Positions 1 through 8,207 are shown, numbered from the stretch's first letter. The stretch: 64,000 nt of DNA from DASUPK01 sp963747425 (GCA_963747425.1 CAVVFJ010000008.1:496001-560000), one strand, 5' to 3'. Numbers and translations: made by a program. Notes: generated by a model from the sequence alone, not told the origin.

Positions 1-315
1 ATCGATGAACATGCAGCAGCCATCGCAGCCCGCGTCCTGGTTCGGCCCGAACATGAAGTGGTAGAGGACGAGCTGGCGGCGGCCCTCGAACAGGTCCGCG
101 AGCCCGGCCCTCCCCTGCGGGCCCTCGAACTCGTAGTCCTTCTCCATCTTCGTACGCGGGAGCCGCCGGCGCTCCGCCGCGAGCTCGTCGCTCCGCCGGG
201 TCAGCTCCTTCTCCTTCGCACGGAGCTCCTTCTGGGCCGCCTCCCATTCGCTCGCGGATACCACCTCCGGGAGGTCCATCCCGATCTCCTTCCGTTCGCT
301 TGCCGCACTCTCCAT
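1..315 (-). CDS. DUF899 family thioredoxin-like protein, N-terminal part (runs off left edge)
   Basis: Only the first 105 residues are inside the window. The visible part has the features of the DUF899 family: a short acidic leader, LPEVVSASEWEAA, a charged helix with KEKELTR and AAERRRLP, then FEGPQGRAGLADLF, YHFMFGPN and a Cys-rich CDGCC segment where the thioredoxin-like active site begins. Family members are soluble, poorly characterised, thioredoxin-fold proteins, so a redox role is inferred. The ATG at 313-315 is the first start in frame and precedes the conserved part by about 16 residues. The gene diverges from the HxlR-type regulator at 398, and the 82-bp gap carries an inverted repeat, so the regulator may control it. 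Confidence 0.85.
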   Translation of the reverse strand, partial: MESAASERKEIGMDLPEVVSASEWEAAQKELRAKEKELTRRSDELAAERRRLPRTKMEKDYEFEGPQGRAGLADLFEGRRQLVLYHFMFGPNQDAGCDGCCMFID

Positions 316-329
316 ATCTCCGCTGGACC

Positions 330-361
330 GTATCATAAAGTCCTAAAAGAGGACTAGATAC
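330..361. promoter_or_regulatory. Inverted repeat in the divergent DUF899/HxlR promoter region
   Basis: AGTCCT (339-344) and AGGACT (350-355) form a perfect 6-bp inverted repeat with a 5-base spacer. They are nested inside GTATC (330-334) and GATAC (357-361), also complementary. This is the most AT-rich stretch nearby and lies between two divergent starts, one of which encodes a winged-helix regulator. An operator for that regulator is likely by position; binding is not shown. Confidence 0.45.
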
Positions 362-397
362 TTGTATTCCAGGATTAGACTCCGGTAAACTCCCGGC

Positions 398-1045
398 ATG
401 GCGCGCATCCGGAGAGAGCTCGACGGTTGCGGAATCGCACATGCCTCCGATCTCCTCGGGCAGCGCTGGGCCCTGCTGGTGGTCCGCGAGCTGCTGCTGG
501 GGCCGAAGCGGTTCACCGACCTGCGCGCCGGGATTCCCGACATCAGCCCGAACGTTCTCGGCCAGCGGCTGCGCGAGCTGGAGGAAACGGGCATCGTCGC
601 GCGCCGCAGGCTCGCCCCGCCGGCAGCGGTGCAGGTCTATGAGCTGACCGAGTGGGGGCACGAGCTCGAGCCGGCCGTGCTGTCGCTCGGTCGGTGGGCC
701 AGCGGCTCGCCGTCCTTCCCGCGCGACGCCGAGATGGGGCCTGACTCGCTCGTGCTCGCGCTGAAGTCGGCCTACGATCCGGCGAAGGCGGATGGTCTCG
801 AGGCAAGCTACGAACTGCGGCTGGGGAAGGGGGAGATCCCCTTCCGGATCGATATCACGGGCGACCGCTTCGAGGCGCGACGCGGGGAGGACGACGACAC
901 CGACGCGACGATCAGTGCGGACCCGAGCGCGATAGCCGGCGTCGTCTTCGGCGGAAGCCGGCTGGGGAAGGCGGTGGAGGCCGGAGACGTCCGGATCGAC
1001 GGGAGCCGCCGCGCCGTCAACGCGCTCTTTCGCGCCCTGACCTGA
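398..1045 (+). CDS. HxlR-type winged-helix regulator with C-terminal SCP2-like sterol-carrier domain
   Basis: Residues 1-105 form an HxlR winged helix (LGQRWALLVVRELLLGPKRF, SPNVLGQRLRELEETGIV, YELTEWG), a dimeric DNA-binding fold often linked to redox or electrophile sensing. Residues about 120-215 resemble an SCP2 lipid-carrier domain (YELRLGKGEIPFRID, ISADPSAIAGVVFGG, GSRRAVNALF). The second domain suggests a hydrophobic ligand is sensed, which is inference. The CGxxxA segment after the N-terminus keeps the single Cys typical of many HxlR proteins. ATG at 398 is the first start and begins just before the conserved region. It diverges from the DUF899 gene and probably regulates it and itself. 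Confidence 0.87.
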   Translation: MARIRRELDGCGIAHASDLLGQRWALLVVRELLLGPKRFTDLRAGIPDISPNVLGQRLRELEETGIVARRRLAPPAAVQVYELTEWGHELEPAVLSLGRWASGSPSFPRDAEMGPDSLVLALKSAYDPAKADGLEASYELRLGKGEIPFRIDITGDRFEARRGEDDDTDATISADPSAIAGVVFGGSRLGKAVEAGDVRIDGSRRAVNALFRALT

Positions 1046-1052
1046 CTGCGCC

Positions 1053-1544
1053 CTACGACTCAGCCAGGAGGTCGCGGTAGGCGCCGCGATGGAAGATCAG
1101 CGGCATCCCCTCCCGCGATTCGACGGAGAGCACGTTGCCGGTCAGGATCAGATGGTCGCCGCCGTCGATCAGATCCCGCAGCTCGCACGCCACCCACATC
1201 AGCGCGCCCTCCAGTCGCGGCAGCTCCTCGCTCTCCGACCACCGGACGGCCTCCCACTTCTCCGGCTCGGCGTTCTTGCCTGCGAACCGGCGCGCCAGCT
1301 CCTCCTGGCCGGCGGCGAGAGCGTTGACCCCGAAGCGCCCCTGGGCGCGGACGGAGGTGAGCGTCCGCGAGCCGCGGTCGAGGCAGGCCAGCATCATCGG
1401 CGGGTCGAGCGACAGTGAGGTGACGGCGTTCGCGGTCGCGCCCGAGGGCCCGTTGGGGCCGATTGCCGTCACCACGGTCACGCCCGTGGCATAGGCGCCG
1501 AGAGCGGCACGGAATTCATCGGGGGTTACGCCGCCCGCGGCCAT
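1053..1544 (-). CDS. Flavin reductase-like FMN-binding protein
   Basis: A 163-residue single-domain protein of the flavin reductase (HpaC/DIM6-NTAB) family. Diagnostic segments are FRAALGAYATGVTVVTA at the N-terminus, ATANAVTSLSLDPPMMLACLDRGS (the flavin-binding strand-loop), FGVNALAAGQEELARRFAG, and a C-terminal GNVLSVESREGMPLIFHRGAYR. Such enzymes reduce FMN or FAD with NAD(P)H for a partner monooxygenase, or act as self-contained flavoproteins. No monooxygenase lies next to it, so the partner is unknown. It converges with the HxlR gene, leaving 7 bp between stops. Length is normal for the family. Confidence 0.9.
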   Translation of the reverse strand: MAAGGVTPDEFRAALGAYATGVTVVTAIGPNGPSGATANAVTSLSLDPPMMLACLDRGSRTLTSVRAQGRFGVNALAAGQEELARRFAGKNAEPEKWEAVRWSESEELPRLEGALMWVACELRDLIDGGDHLILTGNVLSVESREGMPLIFHRGAYRDLLAES

Positions 1545-1593
1545 GCCTGAACGCTACGCGACCTCTCGTACCTCTCGCATATGATCCCGCCGC

Positions 1594-1995
1594 GTGCGAG
1601 GGGCATTCCTACTGATCGCAGTCGCCGTGGTCGCGACCGCCGCCGGTTGCGGGACCCAGGGCGTCCAGGTTCCGGGCAACGATCCGACCCACGAGGGCGC
1701 CCAGATCTTCTCCGAGCGCTGCTCGGGCTGTCACACGCTGACCCCCGCGGGCACCGAGGGGAGCGCCAACCGCTCAGAGCGCGTGCAGGGCCCCAACCTC
1801 GACCAGCGGAACGAGACGGTGGCCGACGTGATCTATGCGATCCGCAACGGTGGCTTCTCGGGGGCGATCATGCCCCAGAACATCGTCGTCGGCGCCAATG
1901 CCGACAAGGTGGCGGCCTTCGTTGCTAAGTACGCGGGGCAGGACGTCGCCAACACGCCGGGGCCGCAGGCGACGACGACGACCGCGGCCCCCTAA
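1594..1995 (+). CDS. Membrane-anchored c-type cytochrome (lipoprotein)
   Basis: A 133-residue exported class I cytochrome c. GTG at 1594 starts a signal peptide ending in a lipobox (ATAAGC, Cys19), so it should be a lipoprotein on the outer face of the membrane. The haem motif is CSGCH at residues 43-47, and GAIMPQN further on supplies the likely Met axial ligand. The C-terminus is a Thr/Ala-rich tail (ATTTTAAP). The role is electron transfer; partners are not visible. The stop codon (TAA at 1993-1995) lies 21 bases before the apparent serS start and in the same frame, so the two genes may be co-transcribed. Confidence 0.87.
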   Translation: MRGAFLLIAVAVVATAAGCGTQGVQVPGNDPTHEGAQIFSERCSGCHTLTPAGTEGSANRSERVQGPNLDQRNETVADVIYAIRNGGFSGAIMPQNIVVGANADKVAAFVAKYAGQDVANTPGPQATTTTAAP

Positions 1996-2016
1996 CAAGC
2001 ACGGGAGAGCGGAGCC

Positions 2017-3297
2017 ACGCTCGACCTCAAGCAGATCCGCAGCGACCCGGAGCCTGTGCGCAAGGCGCTTGCCAGGCGGGGCGCGGCCGAGCAGCTGGAC
2101 GAGCTCCTGGGTCTCGACGAACGGCGGCGTGAGCTGAACACCCGGATCGACGCGATCCGGGCGGAGCAGAACAAGCTCTCGGGCGAGATCGAGCAGGCGG
2201 CCCGTGGCGGCAAGGCCGACGACCCGAAGGTGAAGCAGGCTCGCGAGTCATCCAGCGCGCTGAAGTCCGAGCTCAAGGAGCTCGAGCCGCAGCTCGCCGA
2301 GCTGGGCGATCAGCGCGACGAGCTGCTGCTCTCGCTGCCGAACGTCCCCGATCCGGACGCCCCCGACGGAGAGACGGAGGAGGACAACGTCACCCTGCGC
2401 GAGGTGGGGGACCGGCCGGAGTTCGACTTCGAGCCCCAGGACCACCTGGACCTCGGCCAGGGCCATGGCTGGATCGAGATCGAGGCGGCGGCGAGCGCCT
2501 CGGGCTCGCGGTTCGCCTACCTGCTCGGCGACCTGGTGATGGTGGAGCTCGCCCTGGTCCGATTCGCGATGGAGCTGGTCAGAGCCGAGGGCTTCGAGCC
2601 CACGGTCCCGCCGGTGCTGGTTCGTGAGCAGGCGCTCTACGGCACGGGCTATTTCCCGGGGGAGCGGGAGATGATCTACGAGATCCCCCGCGACGAGCTC
2701 TTCCTGGTGGGGACCTCGGAGGTCTCACTCGCCTCGCTGCAGGCCGACCGCATCATGGAGGCATCGGACCTGCCGAAGCGCTACGCGGGCCTGTCCACCT
2801 GCTTTCGCCGCGAAGCGGGCGCGGCGGGACGCGACACGCGCGGGATCTTCCGGGTCCATCAGTTCGACAAGGTCGAGATGTTCAGCTTCGTCGAGCCCTC
2901 CTCCTCCCGCGAGGAGCACGAGCGGATCCTGGCGATCCAGGAGCGCATCCTCGCCGCGCTCGAGATTCCGTACCGCGTGGTCGACGTGGCCGTGGGCGAC
3001 CTGGGCGCTCCGGCCGCTCGCAAGTTCGATTGCGAGGCGTGGATTCCGAGCCAGGGGCGCTACCGGGAGCTGACAAGCTGCTCGAATACCACCGACTTTC
3101 AGGCAAGACGCCTGTCGAGCCGGTACCGTCCCGCCCCAGAAGAATCCCCCGAACCCGTACACACGCTGAACGGAACCGCGGTGGCTGTAGGTCGAACACT
3201 GATCGCGCTGCTGGAGAACGGACAGACGGAGAACGGGACAGTGGAAGTTCCGGTCGCTTTGCAGGAGTTTGGCGTTCCAAAGAGGATTCCCACATAA
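2017..3297 (+). CDS. serS: Seryl-tRNA synthetase, apparent ACG start
   Basis: Class II aminoacyl-tRNA synthetase that charges tRNA-Ser. The N-terminal coiled-coil arm covers about residues 30-110. The catalytic core has TSEVSLAS, motif 2 (FRREAGAAGRDTRGIFRVHQF), and motif 3 (NGTAVAVGRTLIALLENGQ). The first ordinary start codon is GTG at 2056, but the 13 codons before it encode LDLKQIRSDPEPV, the universally conserved SerRS N-terminus. In this frame, from the TAA at 1993-1995 to 2055, there is no ATG, GTG or TTG. An ACG at 2017 stands exactly where Met should be, with GGAG at 2011-2014 and GGGAGAG at 2003-2009. Translation from ACG, or a base error, is the best reading. The response regulator ATG follows the stop with no gap. 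Confidence 0.9.
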   Translation, partial: TLDLKQIRSDPEPVRKALARRGAAEQLDELLGLDERRRELNTRIDAIRAEQNKLSGEIEQAARGGKADDPKVKQARESSSALKSELKELEPQLAELGDQRDELLLSLPNVPDPDAPDGETEEDNVTLREVGDRPEFDFEPQDHLDLGQGHGWIEIEAAASASGSRFAYLLGDLVMVELALVRFAMELVRAEGFEPTVPPVLVREQALYGTGYFPGEREMIYEIPRDELFLVGTSEVSLASLQADRIMEASDLPKRYAGLSTCFRREAGAAGRDTRGIFRVHQFDKVEMFSFVEPSSSREEHERILAIQERILAALEIPYRVVDVAVGDLGAPAARKFDCEAWIPSQGRYRELTSCSNTTDFQARRLSSRYRPAPEESPEPVHTLNGTAVAVGRTLIALLENGQTENGTVEVPVALQEFGVPKRIPT

Positions 3298-3939
3298 ATG
3301 AGCGCGTCGTCTCCCAAGCGAGTAGTTCTCTGCGATGACCACGAGATCGTCCGCGAGGCCATCAAGGCCCGGATGGCCGCGGTCGAGGGCGTCGAGATCG
3401 TCGGCGAGGCCGAGACGGGCGAGGAGGTCGTCGACGTCGTCAAGGAGCTCGAGCCCGACGTCTGCATCGTCGACGTCGAGCTGCCGGGCAAGGACGGCAT
3501 CGACGCCACCAAGGACATCCTCAAGGCCCGCCCCGAGACCAGGGTCATCATCTTCACCGCCCACGCCCAGCCCGACCTGCTGACGCTGGCGCTGCGCGCC
3601 GGCGCCTCCGGCTACGTGCTCAAGTCCGCGCCCAGCGAGGACATCGCTCGGGCGATCGAGGTCGTCGCGGGTGGAGGCACCTTCGTCGGTACCGAGCTCG
3701 GCCAGGGCGCGGGCGAGGTCGAGAAGCTGCTCGAGCTGACCCCCCGCGAGCGTGAGATCCTGGAGCTGCTCGCGGAGGGCCTGCGCGTCAAGCAGATCGC
3801 CGACCGGCTCTCCCTGAGCCCCGCCACGGTCCACACCCACGTCCGGAACGCGATCGCCCGGATGGAGGTCGACACGCGGACCGAGGCGGTGGCCCTCGCC
3901 GTGCGCTTCAGCTACCTGGGCGCCGGCGGCAAGGTCTGA
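3298..3939 (+). CDS. LuxR/NarL-type response regulator
   Basis: A 213-residue two-domain regulator. The receiver domain covers residues 8-125 with the acidic pocket Asp13/Asp14, the phosphoacceptor Asp59 (CIVDVELPG), Thr87 and Lys109 (YVLKSA). The LuxR-type helix-turn-helix is at about 145-205 (LTPREREILELLAEGLRVKQIA, TVHTHVRNAIARM). The ATG begins at the base after the serS stop, so translation is probably coupled to serS, which is unusual for a transcription factor. No histidine kinase is adjacent, so the input signal is unknown. Confidence 0.92.
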   Translation: MSASSPKRVVLCDDHEIVREAIKARMAAVEGVEIVGEAETGEEVVDVVKELEPDVCIVDVELPGKDGIDATKDILKARPETRVIIFTAHAQPDLLTLALRAGASGYVLKSAPSEDIARAIEVVAGGGTFVGTELGQGAGEVEKLLELTPREREILELLAEGLRVKQIADRLSLSPATVHTHVRNAIARMEVDTRTEAVALAVRFSYLGAGGKV

Positions 3940-3946
3940 GCTCGGG

Positions 3947-4345
3947 TTACTCCTCGGGCTTGAACTCGAGGGCGCAGCCGTTGATGCAGTAGCGCTGGCC
4001 GGTCGTGTCGGCCGGGCCGTCGTCGAAGACGTGCCCCAGGTGCGCGTCACAGCGTGAGCAGAGCACCTCGGTGCGCCGCATCAGGAGGCTGTTGTCCGCC
4101 TCCGTCTCGACGTTCTCGCCGTCCATCGGCCGGTCGAAGCTCGGCCAGCCGGTGCCGGAGTCGAACTTGTTCTCCGAGTCGAACAGCGGCTGACCGCAGG
4201 CCACGCAGACGAACTTGCCCGGGTCCTTGACGTCGTTGAGCTCGCTCGTGAACGGAGCCTCCGTGCCCTTCTCGCGCACGACCTCGTACTGATCGGGAGT
4301 CAGCTCCTGGCGCCACTCCTGCTCGCTCTTCTTGACCTTCTCCAA
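3947..4345 (-). CDS. msrB: Peptide-methionine (R)-S-oxide reductase
   Basis: A 132-residue MsrB that reduces the R form of methionine sulfoxide in oxidised proteins. Two CxxC pairs (CVACGQ and CSRCDAH) form the structural zinc site. GTGWPSF and HLGHVFDDGP are family signatures, and RYCINGCALEF carries the catalytic Cys of the usual RYCIN motif. The chosen start is TTG at 4343-4345, because conserved sequence (EKVKKSEQEWRQELTP) begins at once after it and no ATG fits. GAGG lies about 9 bases upstream. It converges with the response regulator, 7 bp between stops. Confidence 0.93.
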   Translation of the reverse strand: MEKVKKSEQEWRQELTPDQYEVVREKGTEAPFTSELNDVKDPGKFVCVACGQPLFDSENKFDSGTGWPSFDRPMDGENVETEADNSLLMRRTEVLCSRCDAHLGHVFDDGPADTTGQRYCINGCALEFKPEE

Positions 4346-4465
4346 GTTCGTACCTCGCTTCGGTGGGGGTGTGACCAGATTAGATGCGAGGGTGCCCCGC
4401 AGGGCAACCCGTCTGGTCCTGGATAACAGTCCTCCGAGTGGGCCCCTCGTTACTAGTCTGCCCGC

Positions 4466-5272
4466 GTGCCCGACTCCTTCTACGAGCCGGATGGCGAGCG
4501 CTACGTCTCCACCGAGCTCACCCGCGGCCCCTGGGATCCGGACGCCCAGCACGCGGGCCCGCCTGCCGCGCTGATCGGGCGCGAGGTCGAGCGCCTCGGA
4601 GGGGGCCGGATCGGCGGGGAGGGCGGCCCCCCGGCGCAGGTCGGGCGGATCACCTACGAGGTGCTTCGCTCGGTGCCGATCGCGCCGCTCCGCGTCGAGG
4701 CGAGGATCGTCAGGCCCGGCAAGCGGGTCGAGATGTTCGAGGCGACCCTCTGCGACGAAGCGGGCGAGGCGCTGATGAGCGCGCAGGGCTGGCGTCTGCG
4801 GACCGAAGAGGTGTCCTTCGAGCCACCCGAGCGGGCGCCCGAGCCGCCGGCGGGACCTGAGAGCGGCGAGCCCGGTCGGTTCTTCCACACCGGCTACGAC
4901 GTCGGCTACCACACGGCCATGGAGTACCGGTTCACGGAGGGCGCATTCATGGAGCAGGGGCCCGCCACCGTCTGGATGCGAATGGCGGTCCCGCTGCTGC
5001 CCGGTGAGGAGCCGACGCCCTTGCAGCGCGTGCTCGCCGCCGCCGACTCCGGCAACGGTGTGAGCGCCGCGCTCGACTGGTCCCGCTATCTGTTCATCAA
5101 CGTCGACCTCAGCGTGCATCTGCACCGGATGCCGGAGGGTGAGTGGGTCTGCCTGGATGCGGTCACGCTGCCGGAGCCGAACGGGATCGGGATGGCTGAC
5201 ACGCGTCTGTTCGACGAGCGAGGAGCGATCGGCAGGGGAGCGCAGACTCTGCTGATCGCGGAGCGCTCCTGA
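4466..5272 (+). CDS. Acyl-CoA thioesterase-like double hotdog protein
   Basis: A 268-residue protein of the thioesterase-like superfamily (TesB-type double hotdog). The N-terminal half has WDPDAQHAGPPAALIGREVE, where the Gly-Pro-Pro turn is characteristic, and the C-terminal half ends with MADTRLFDERGAIGRGAQTLL, the second hotdog signature. Members hydrolyse acyl-CoA thioesters in the cytoplasm; the chain-length preference cannot be read here. GTG at 4466 is used because conserved sequence starts within five residues. It diverges from msrB across about 120 bp. Confidence 0.87.
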   Translation: MPDSFYEPDGERYVSTELTRGPWDPDAQHAGPPAALIGREVERLGGGRIGGEGGPPAQVGRITYEVLRSVPIAPLRVEARIVRPGKRVEMFEATLCDEAGEALMSAQGWRLRTEEVSFEPPERAPEPPAGPESGEPGRFFHTGYDVGYHTAMEYRFTEGAFMEQGPATVWMRMAVPLLPGEEPTPLQRVLAAADSGNGVSAALDWSRYLFINVDLSVHLHRMPEGEWVCLDAVTLPEPNGIGMADTRLFDERGAIGRGAQTLLIAERS

Positions 5273-5413
5273 ACGGCCGTCCACTTCTTACCAACCCCTA
5301 ACTCGGGGCTAACCGGTACGTGACCGGCGCCGTCGATAGTTGCCGCGTCAAGTCAAACGGCGGCCGGGGCCACACCATCTTCAGAGGACGGCCGCCACCA
5401 AAGGAGGATCGAA

Positions 5414-6124
5414 ATGAGAGGAAAGCTGAGGACCTTCTCGGTGGCCGCCGCCGGAGCGCTCGCGCTGACGGTTGTCGCGTTCGGCGGCACCGCGGCCGCC
5501 AAGGATAGGAACCACGATCACATCTCGGACAAGTGGGAGAAGAAGTTCCATCTCTCGCTCAAGGCCGACCAGTCCAACAAGGACCAGGACCGGGATCGCG
5601 TCGACAACATGAACGAGTTCCAGGAGAGGACCAATCCCCGCGTCAAGGACACCAATCACAACGGTCGTCCCGATGGCAAGGAGGACTCGGACCACGACGG
5701 GCTCAACAACAGAGGTGAGGACGAGAGCGCAAACCTCCCCGACGACCGGGACACCGACAACGACGGTGTCGAGGACGGCGAGGAGAACGCCGGCATGATC
5801 GCCAGCTTCGACGGCACGACCCTGACGATCGATCTCGCCGGTGGCGGACAGGTCTCCGGCACCGTGGATTCGACCACCATGATCAAGTGCGAGACCGAGG
5901 ACGAGCACGAGGCCGGTGACGACTCCGGCCCCGGTAAGGCGTCCTCATCCAGCAGCACCGATCGCTCCGGGGAGCCCGAGCCGGGCGATGACAAGGGCGG
6001 CGCCAACCAAGGCGCCGGTGATGCCGGCGGCGTCTGCACCACCGCCGATCTGACTCCGGGCAGCGCAGTCCACGAGGCGGAGCTCGCGGGCACCACGTTC
6101 GAGAAGGTCGAGCTGGTCAAGTAG
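5414..6124 (+). CDS. Secreted protein with DxDxDG calcium-binding repeats
   Basis: A 236-residue exported protein. A signal peptide covers about residues 1-29 (AAAGALALTVVAFGGTAAA). Five consecutive calcium-loop repeats follow, of the thrombospondin-3/EF-loop type: DRNHDHISD, DQDRDRVD, DTNHNGRPD, DSDHDGLNN and DTDNDGVED. A small beta domain comes next (FDGTTLTIDLAGGGQVSG, VHEAELAGTTFEKVELVK), interrupted by an acidic Ser/Gly-rich linker. Binding of several calcium ions is a safe inference; the job outside the cell is unknown. A near-perfect ribosome binding site (AAGGAGG at 5401-5407) lies 6 bases before the ATG, suggesting strong expression. A terminator follows. Confidence 0.8.
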   Translation: MRGKLRTFSVAAAGALALTVVAFGGTAAAKDRNHDHISDKWEKKFHLSLKADQSNKDQDRDRVDNMNEFQERTNPRVKDTNHNGRPDGKEDSDHDGLNNRGEDESANLPDDRDTDNDGVEDGEENAGMIASFDGTTLTIDLAGGGQVSGTVDSTTMIKCETEDEHEAGDDSGPGKASSSSSTDRSGEPEPGDDKGGANQGAGDAGGVCTTADLTPGSAVHEAELAGTTFEKVELVK

Positions 6125-6147
6125 CCGCAGCACACCCTCGAGGTATG

Positions 6148-6178
6148 CCGGGCGCCCAAGCGGGCGCCCGGTTCCTTT
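6148..6178 (+). terminator. Rho-independent terminator after the calcium-repeat gene
   Basis: CCGGGCGCCC (6148-6157) and GGGCGCCCGG (6162-6171) form a perfect 10-bp stem with an AAGC loop, followed by a T-rich run (TTCCTTTT). It lies between two convergent genes, so it may serve mainly the plus-strand one. Confidence 0.85.
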
Positions 6179-6188
6179 TCCAGCCCAA

Positions 6189-8207
6189 TCAGGTGACCGG
6201 CAGCGGCACAGGCAGCTTGTCGGCCGGCGTCGAGCGGACCACGTCCTCCAGGGTGGCGACCACATCTGGATCGAACTGAGTTCCCGCGCACTTGCGGAGC
6301 TCGGCGAGCGCGGCCTCCGGGTCGCGCGCGGGCGAATACGGGCGCTCCGTGGTGATCGCGTCGTAGCCGTCGCAGGCGAAGATGATGCGAGCCGCGAGCG
6401 GGATTTCCTCGCCCGCGAGGGCGTCCGGATATCCCCGGCCGTCCCAGCGCTCGTGCGAGGAGCGGATCAGCCTGCCGACGGTGGCGAGCGATGGAGCGGC
6501 GGCGACGATGCGCTCGCCAAGGGTCGTGTGCTGGTGCATGAAGCGCCACTCTTCCTCGTCGAGCGGGCCCGGCTTGGTCAGGATCGCATCGGGTATCGCG
6601 ATCTTGCCGATGTCGTGGAGCTCCGAGGCGCGTCGTAGCGTCGCGAGCTCCCCGGGCGGCAGCTGGAGCTTCTCGCCGACCGCAACGGCCAGGCTCTTCA
6701 CGGCGTCGACATGCTCGCTCAGCTCCGGGGCGCGCTGGTTGAGGATCCTGAGCAACACCGCCTCGACCTCGCCTCCCGCGGACGGACGGCGAGAGTCCTT
6801 GTCGGCGTACATCCGCTGGTCCGCGAGCTGAAGCGCGGTGTTGCGCTTGGCCGCATCGACAGGAAGCTCGGCCGAGCCGCACGAGCAGGTGACCATGAAG
6901 CCCTCCCCGCGCTCGCTGAGAGCCGCGGCTCCCGCGGCGACGGCATCCGCGGTGGTTGCCGCATCGCCGGTGAGCAGCATCGCGAACTCGTCGCCGCCCA
7001 TGCGGTACGGGCGGCCTCGGTCGCTGACGGCCTCGGCGAGCTGTTGCCCGAGCCGCACCAGCAGCGCGTCCCCTGCGGGGTGCCCAAAGGCATCGTTGTA
7101 GGACTTGAAGCCGTCCAGGTCGAGGATCGCCAGGACGTGCGGTCGCGGGTTGTCGGAGCTCAACAGGCGATCGAGGTCGTAGACCAGCTTGCCTCGGTTG
7201 AAGAGCCCGGTCAGCGAGTCGGTCTCGAGCTCGACGACGAGACGGTGGTTCTGGGCGAAGGTGAGGGCGAGCCTGACGACCACGGCCACCAGCGTCGCCA
7301 CGGTCAGGGCCGCGACGGCGGGCTCGTTCATGTCCTGGCGCTCGAGCATCAGCAGGGCGAGGACGGCCAGGGCGAAGATCGTGGGGGAGGCGAATGCTCG
7401 CCAGCCCTCCGCGGGCTCGGTCTCGCGATGCCGGGGCGATGGCTGCAGCGCGCCGGCGGCGACCAGGACAGTCGCAAGCGGCCAGAGGAAGTTGTTCCAG
7501 CTCGCGGCGGTGTAGGTGCCGGCGAGCGACTGGTAGGTGTAGGCGGCGTCCCCGGCCGCGGCGCAGGCGACTCCGGCAGCGATCAGCGCCAGGCCCCTGC
7601 CCGGGCGCCAGCCGGACAACGCCACCGCGCCCGCGGCGACGGCCAGGATGACGAGGTCGAGCGCCGGATAGGAGACCGCGACCGCGATCTCGAGCGGCGT
7701 GCCGCTGGTGTTGGCGAGGACGAAGTCCATCAACAGGCTGGCGCCGATCGCCGCGACGCAGAGGGCTCCGATCGTCACGTCCGTCCAGACGACCGCGGTC
7801 ATCCGCCCGACTCGCGCGCGCACGTAGGCGACCATCCCCGCGAGGATCAGGAAGTACCCCGCCAGATAGAGGACGTCGTCGACTGACGGGAAGGGTGGAC
7901 TCGAGACCTCCCGGAGCACCACGGTCCAGTAGAGGTCCCCGGCGGCCCAGCTCAGCAGGCCGAAGCCGAGGAGCGCCCAGGGCAGCCGTTCCTCCTTGCG
8001 CGCGGCCGCCCGCGCGAGGGTCACCAGCGCGGCAGTCATCGTGATGAAGTCGTAGACCCACTCCTCGATGAAGTAGCTGTAGCGGGGCGAGCCGAAGTGA
8101 AACGTGACGTGGGCGAGCACCACGAGCAGGGCGGCCAGGACGACCGCGGCCAGGACCCCTCTCGAGACCCGGATGATTGAGCGAGGCTGTCGCGAAGCTA
8201 CAGGCAC
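6189..8207 (-). CDS. Membrane-bound GGDEF/HD-GYP c-di-GMP enzyme
   Basis: A 672-residue protein. The first 315 or so residues are membrane segments (about nine or ten), acting as a sensor. A GGDEF diguanylate cyclase domain follows (DSLTGLFNRGKL, LDLDGFKSYND, intact MGGDEF). The last 180 residues are an HD-GYP phosphodiesterase with ELHDIGKIAIPD, QHTTLGERI and ERWDGRGYPD, so the HD dyad and the GYP motif are intact. The protein could both make and degrade cyclic di-GMP; which activity dominates cannot be told. It is convergent with the calcium-repeat gene, and its start faces the HtaA-like gene across 150 bp. A second c-di-GMP enzyme lies at 10710-12995. Confidence 0.92.
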   Translation of the reverse strand: MPVASRQPRSIIRVSRGVLAAVVLAALLVVLAHVTFHFGSPRYSYFIEEWVYDFITMTAALVTLARAAARKEERLPWALLGFGLLSWAAGDLYWTVVLREVSSPPFPSVDDVLYLAGYFLILAGMVAYVRARVGRMTAVVWTDVTIGALCVAAIGASLLMDFVLANTSGTPLEIAVAVSYPALDLVILAVAAGAVALSGWRPGRGLALIAAGVACAAAGDAAYTYQSLAGTYTAASWNNFLWPLATVLVAAGALQPSPRHRETEPAEGWRAFASPTIFALAVLALLMLERQDMNEPAVAALTVATLVAVVVRLALTFAQNHRLVVELETDSLTGLFNRGKLVYDLDRLLSSDNPRPHVLAILDLDGFKSYNDAFGHPAGDALLVRLGQQLAEAVSDRGRPYRMGGDEFAMLLTGDAATTADAVAAGAAALSERGEGFMVTCSCGSAELPVDAAKRNTALQLADQRMYADKDSRRPSAGGEVEAVLLRILNQRAPELSEHVDAVKSLAVAVGEKLQLPPGELATLRRASELHDIGKIAIPDAILTKPGPLDEEEWRFMHQHTTLGERIVAAAPSLATVGRLIRSSHERWDGRGYPDALAGEEIPLAARIIFACDGYDAITTERPYSPARDPEAALAELRKCAGTQFDPDVVATLEDVVRSTPADKLPVPLPVT

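Noticed and set aside
2725..4050. Long minus-strand open frame across serS and the response regulator
   Set aside because: Shadow frame of high-GC coding sequence; low-complexity, with no conserved motifs, while the plus strand holds two clear genes.
6711..7886. Plus-strand 391-codon frame opposite the GGDEF/HD-GYP gene
   Set aside because: Antisense shadow with biased composition and no recognisable fold.
5656..8061. 801-codon minus-strand frame
   Set aside because: Arg/Gly-rich shadow of the GGDEF/HD-GYP gene and of the calcium-repeat gene; no domains.
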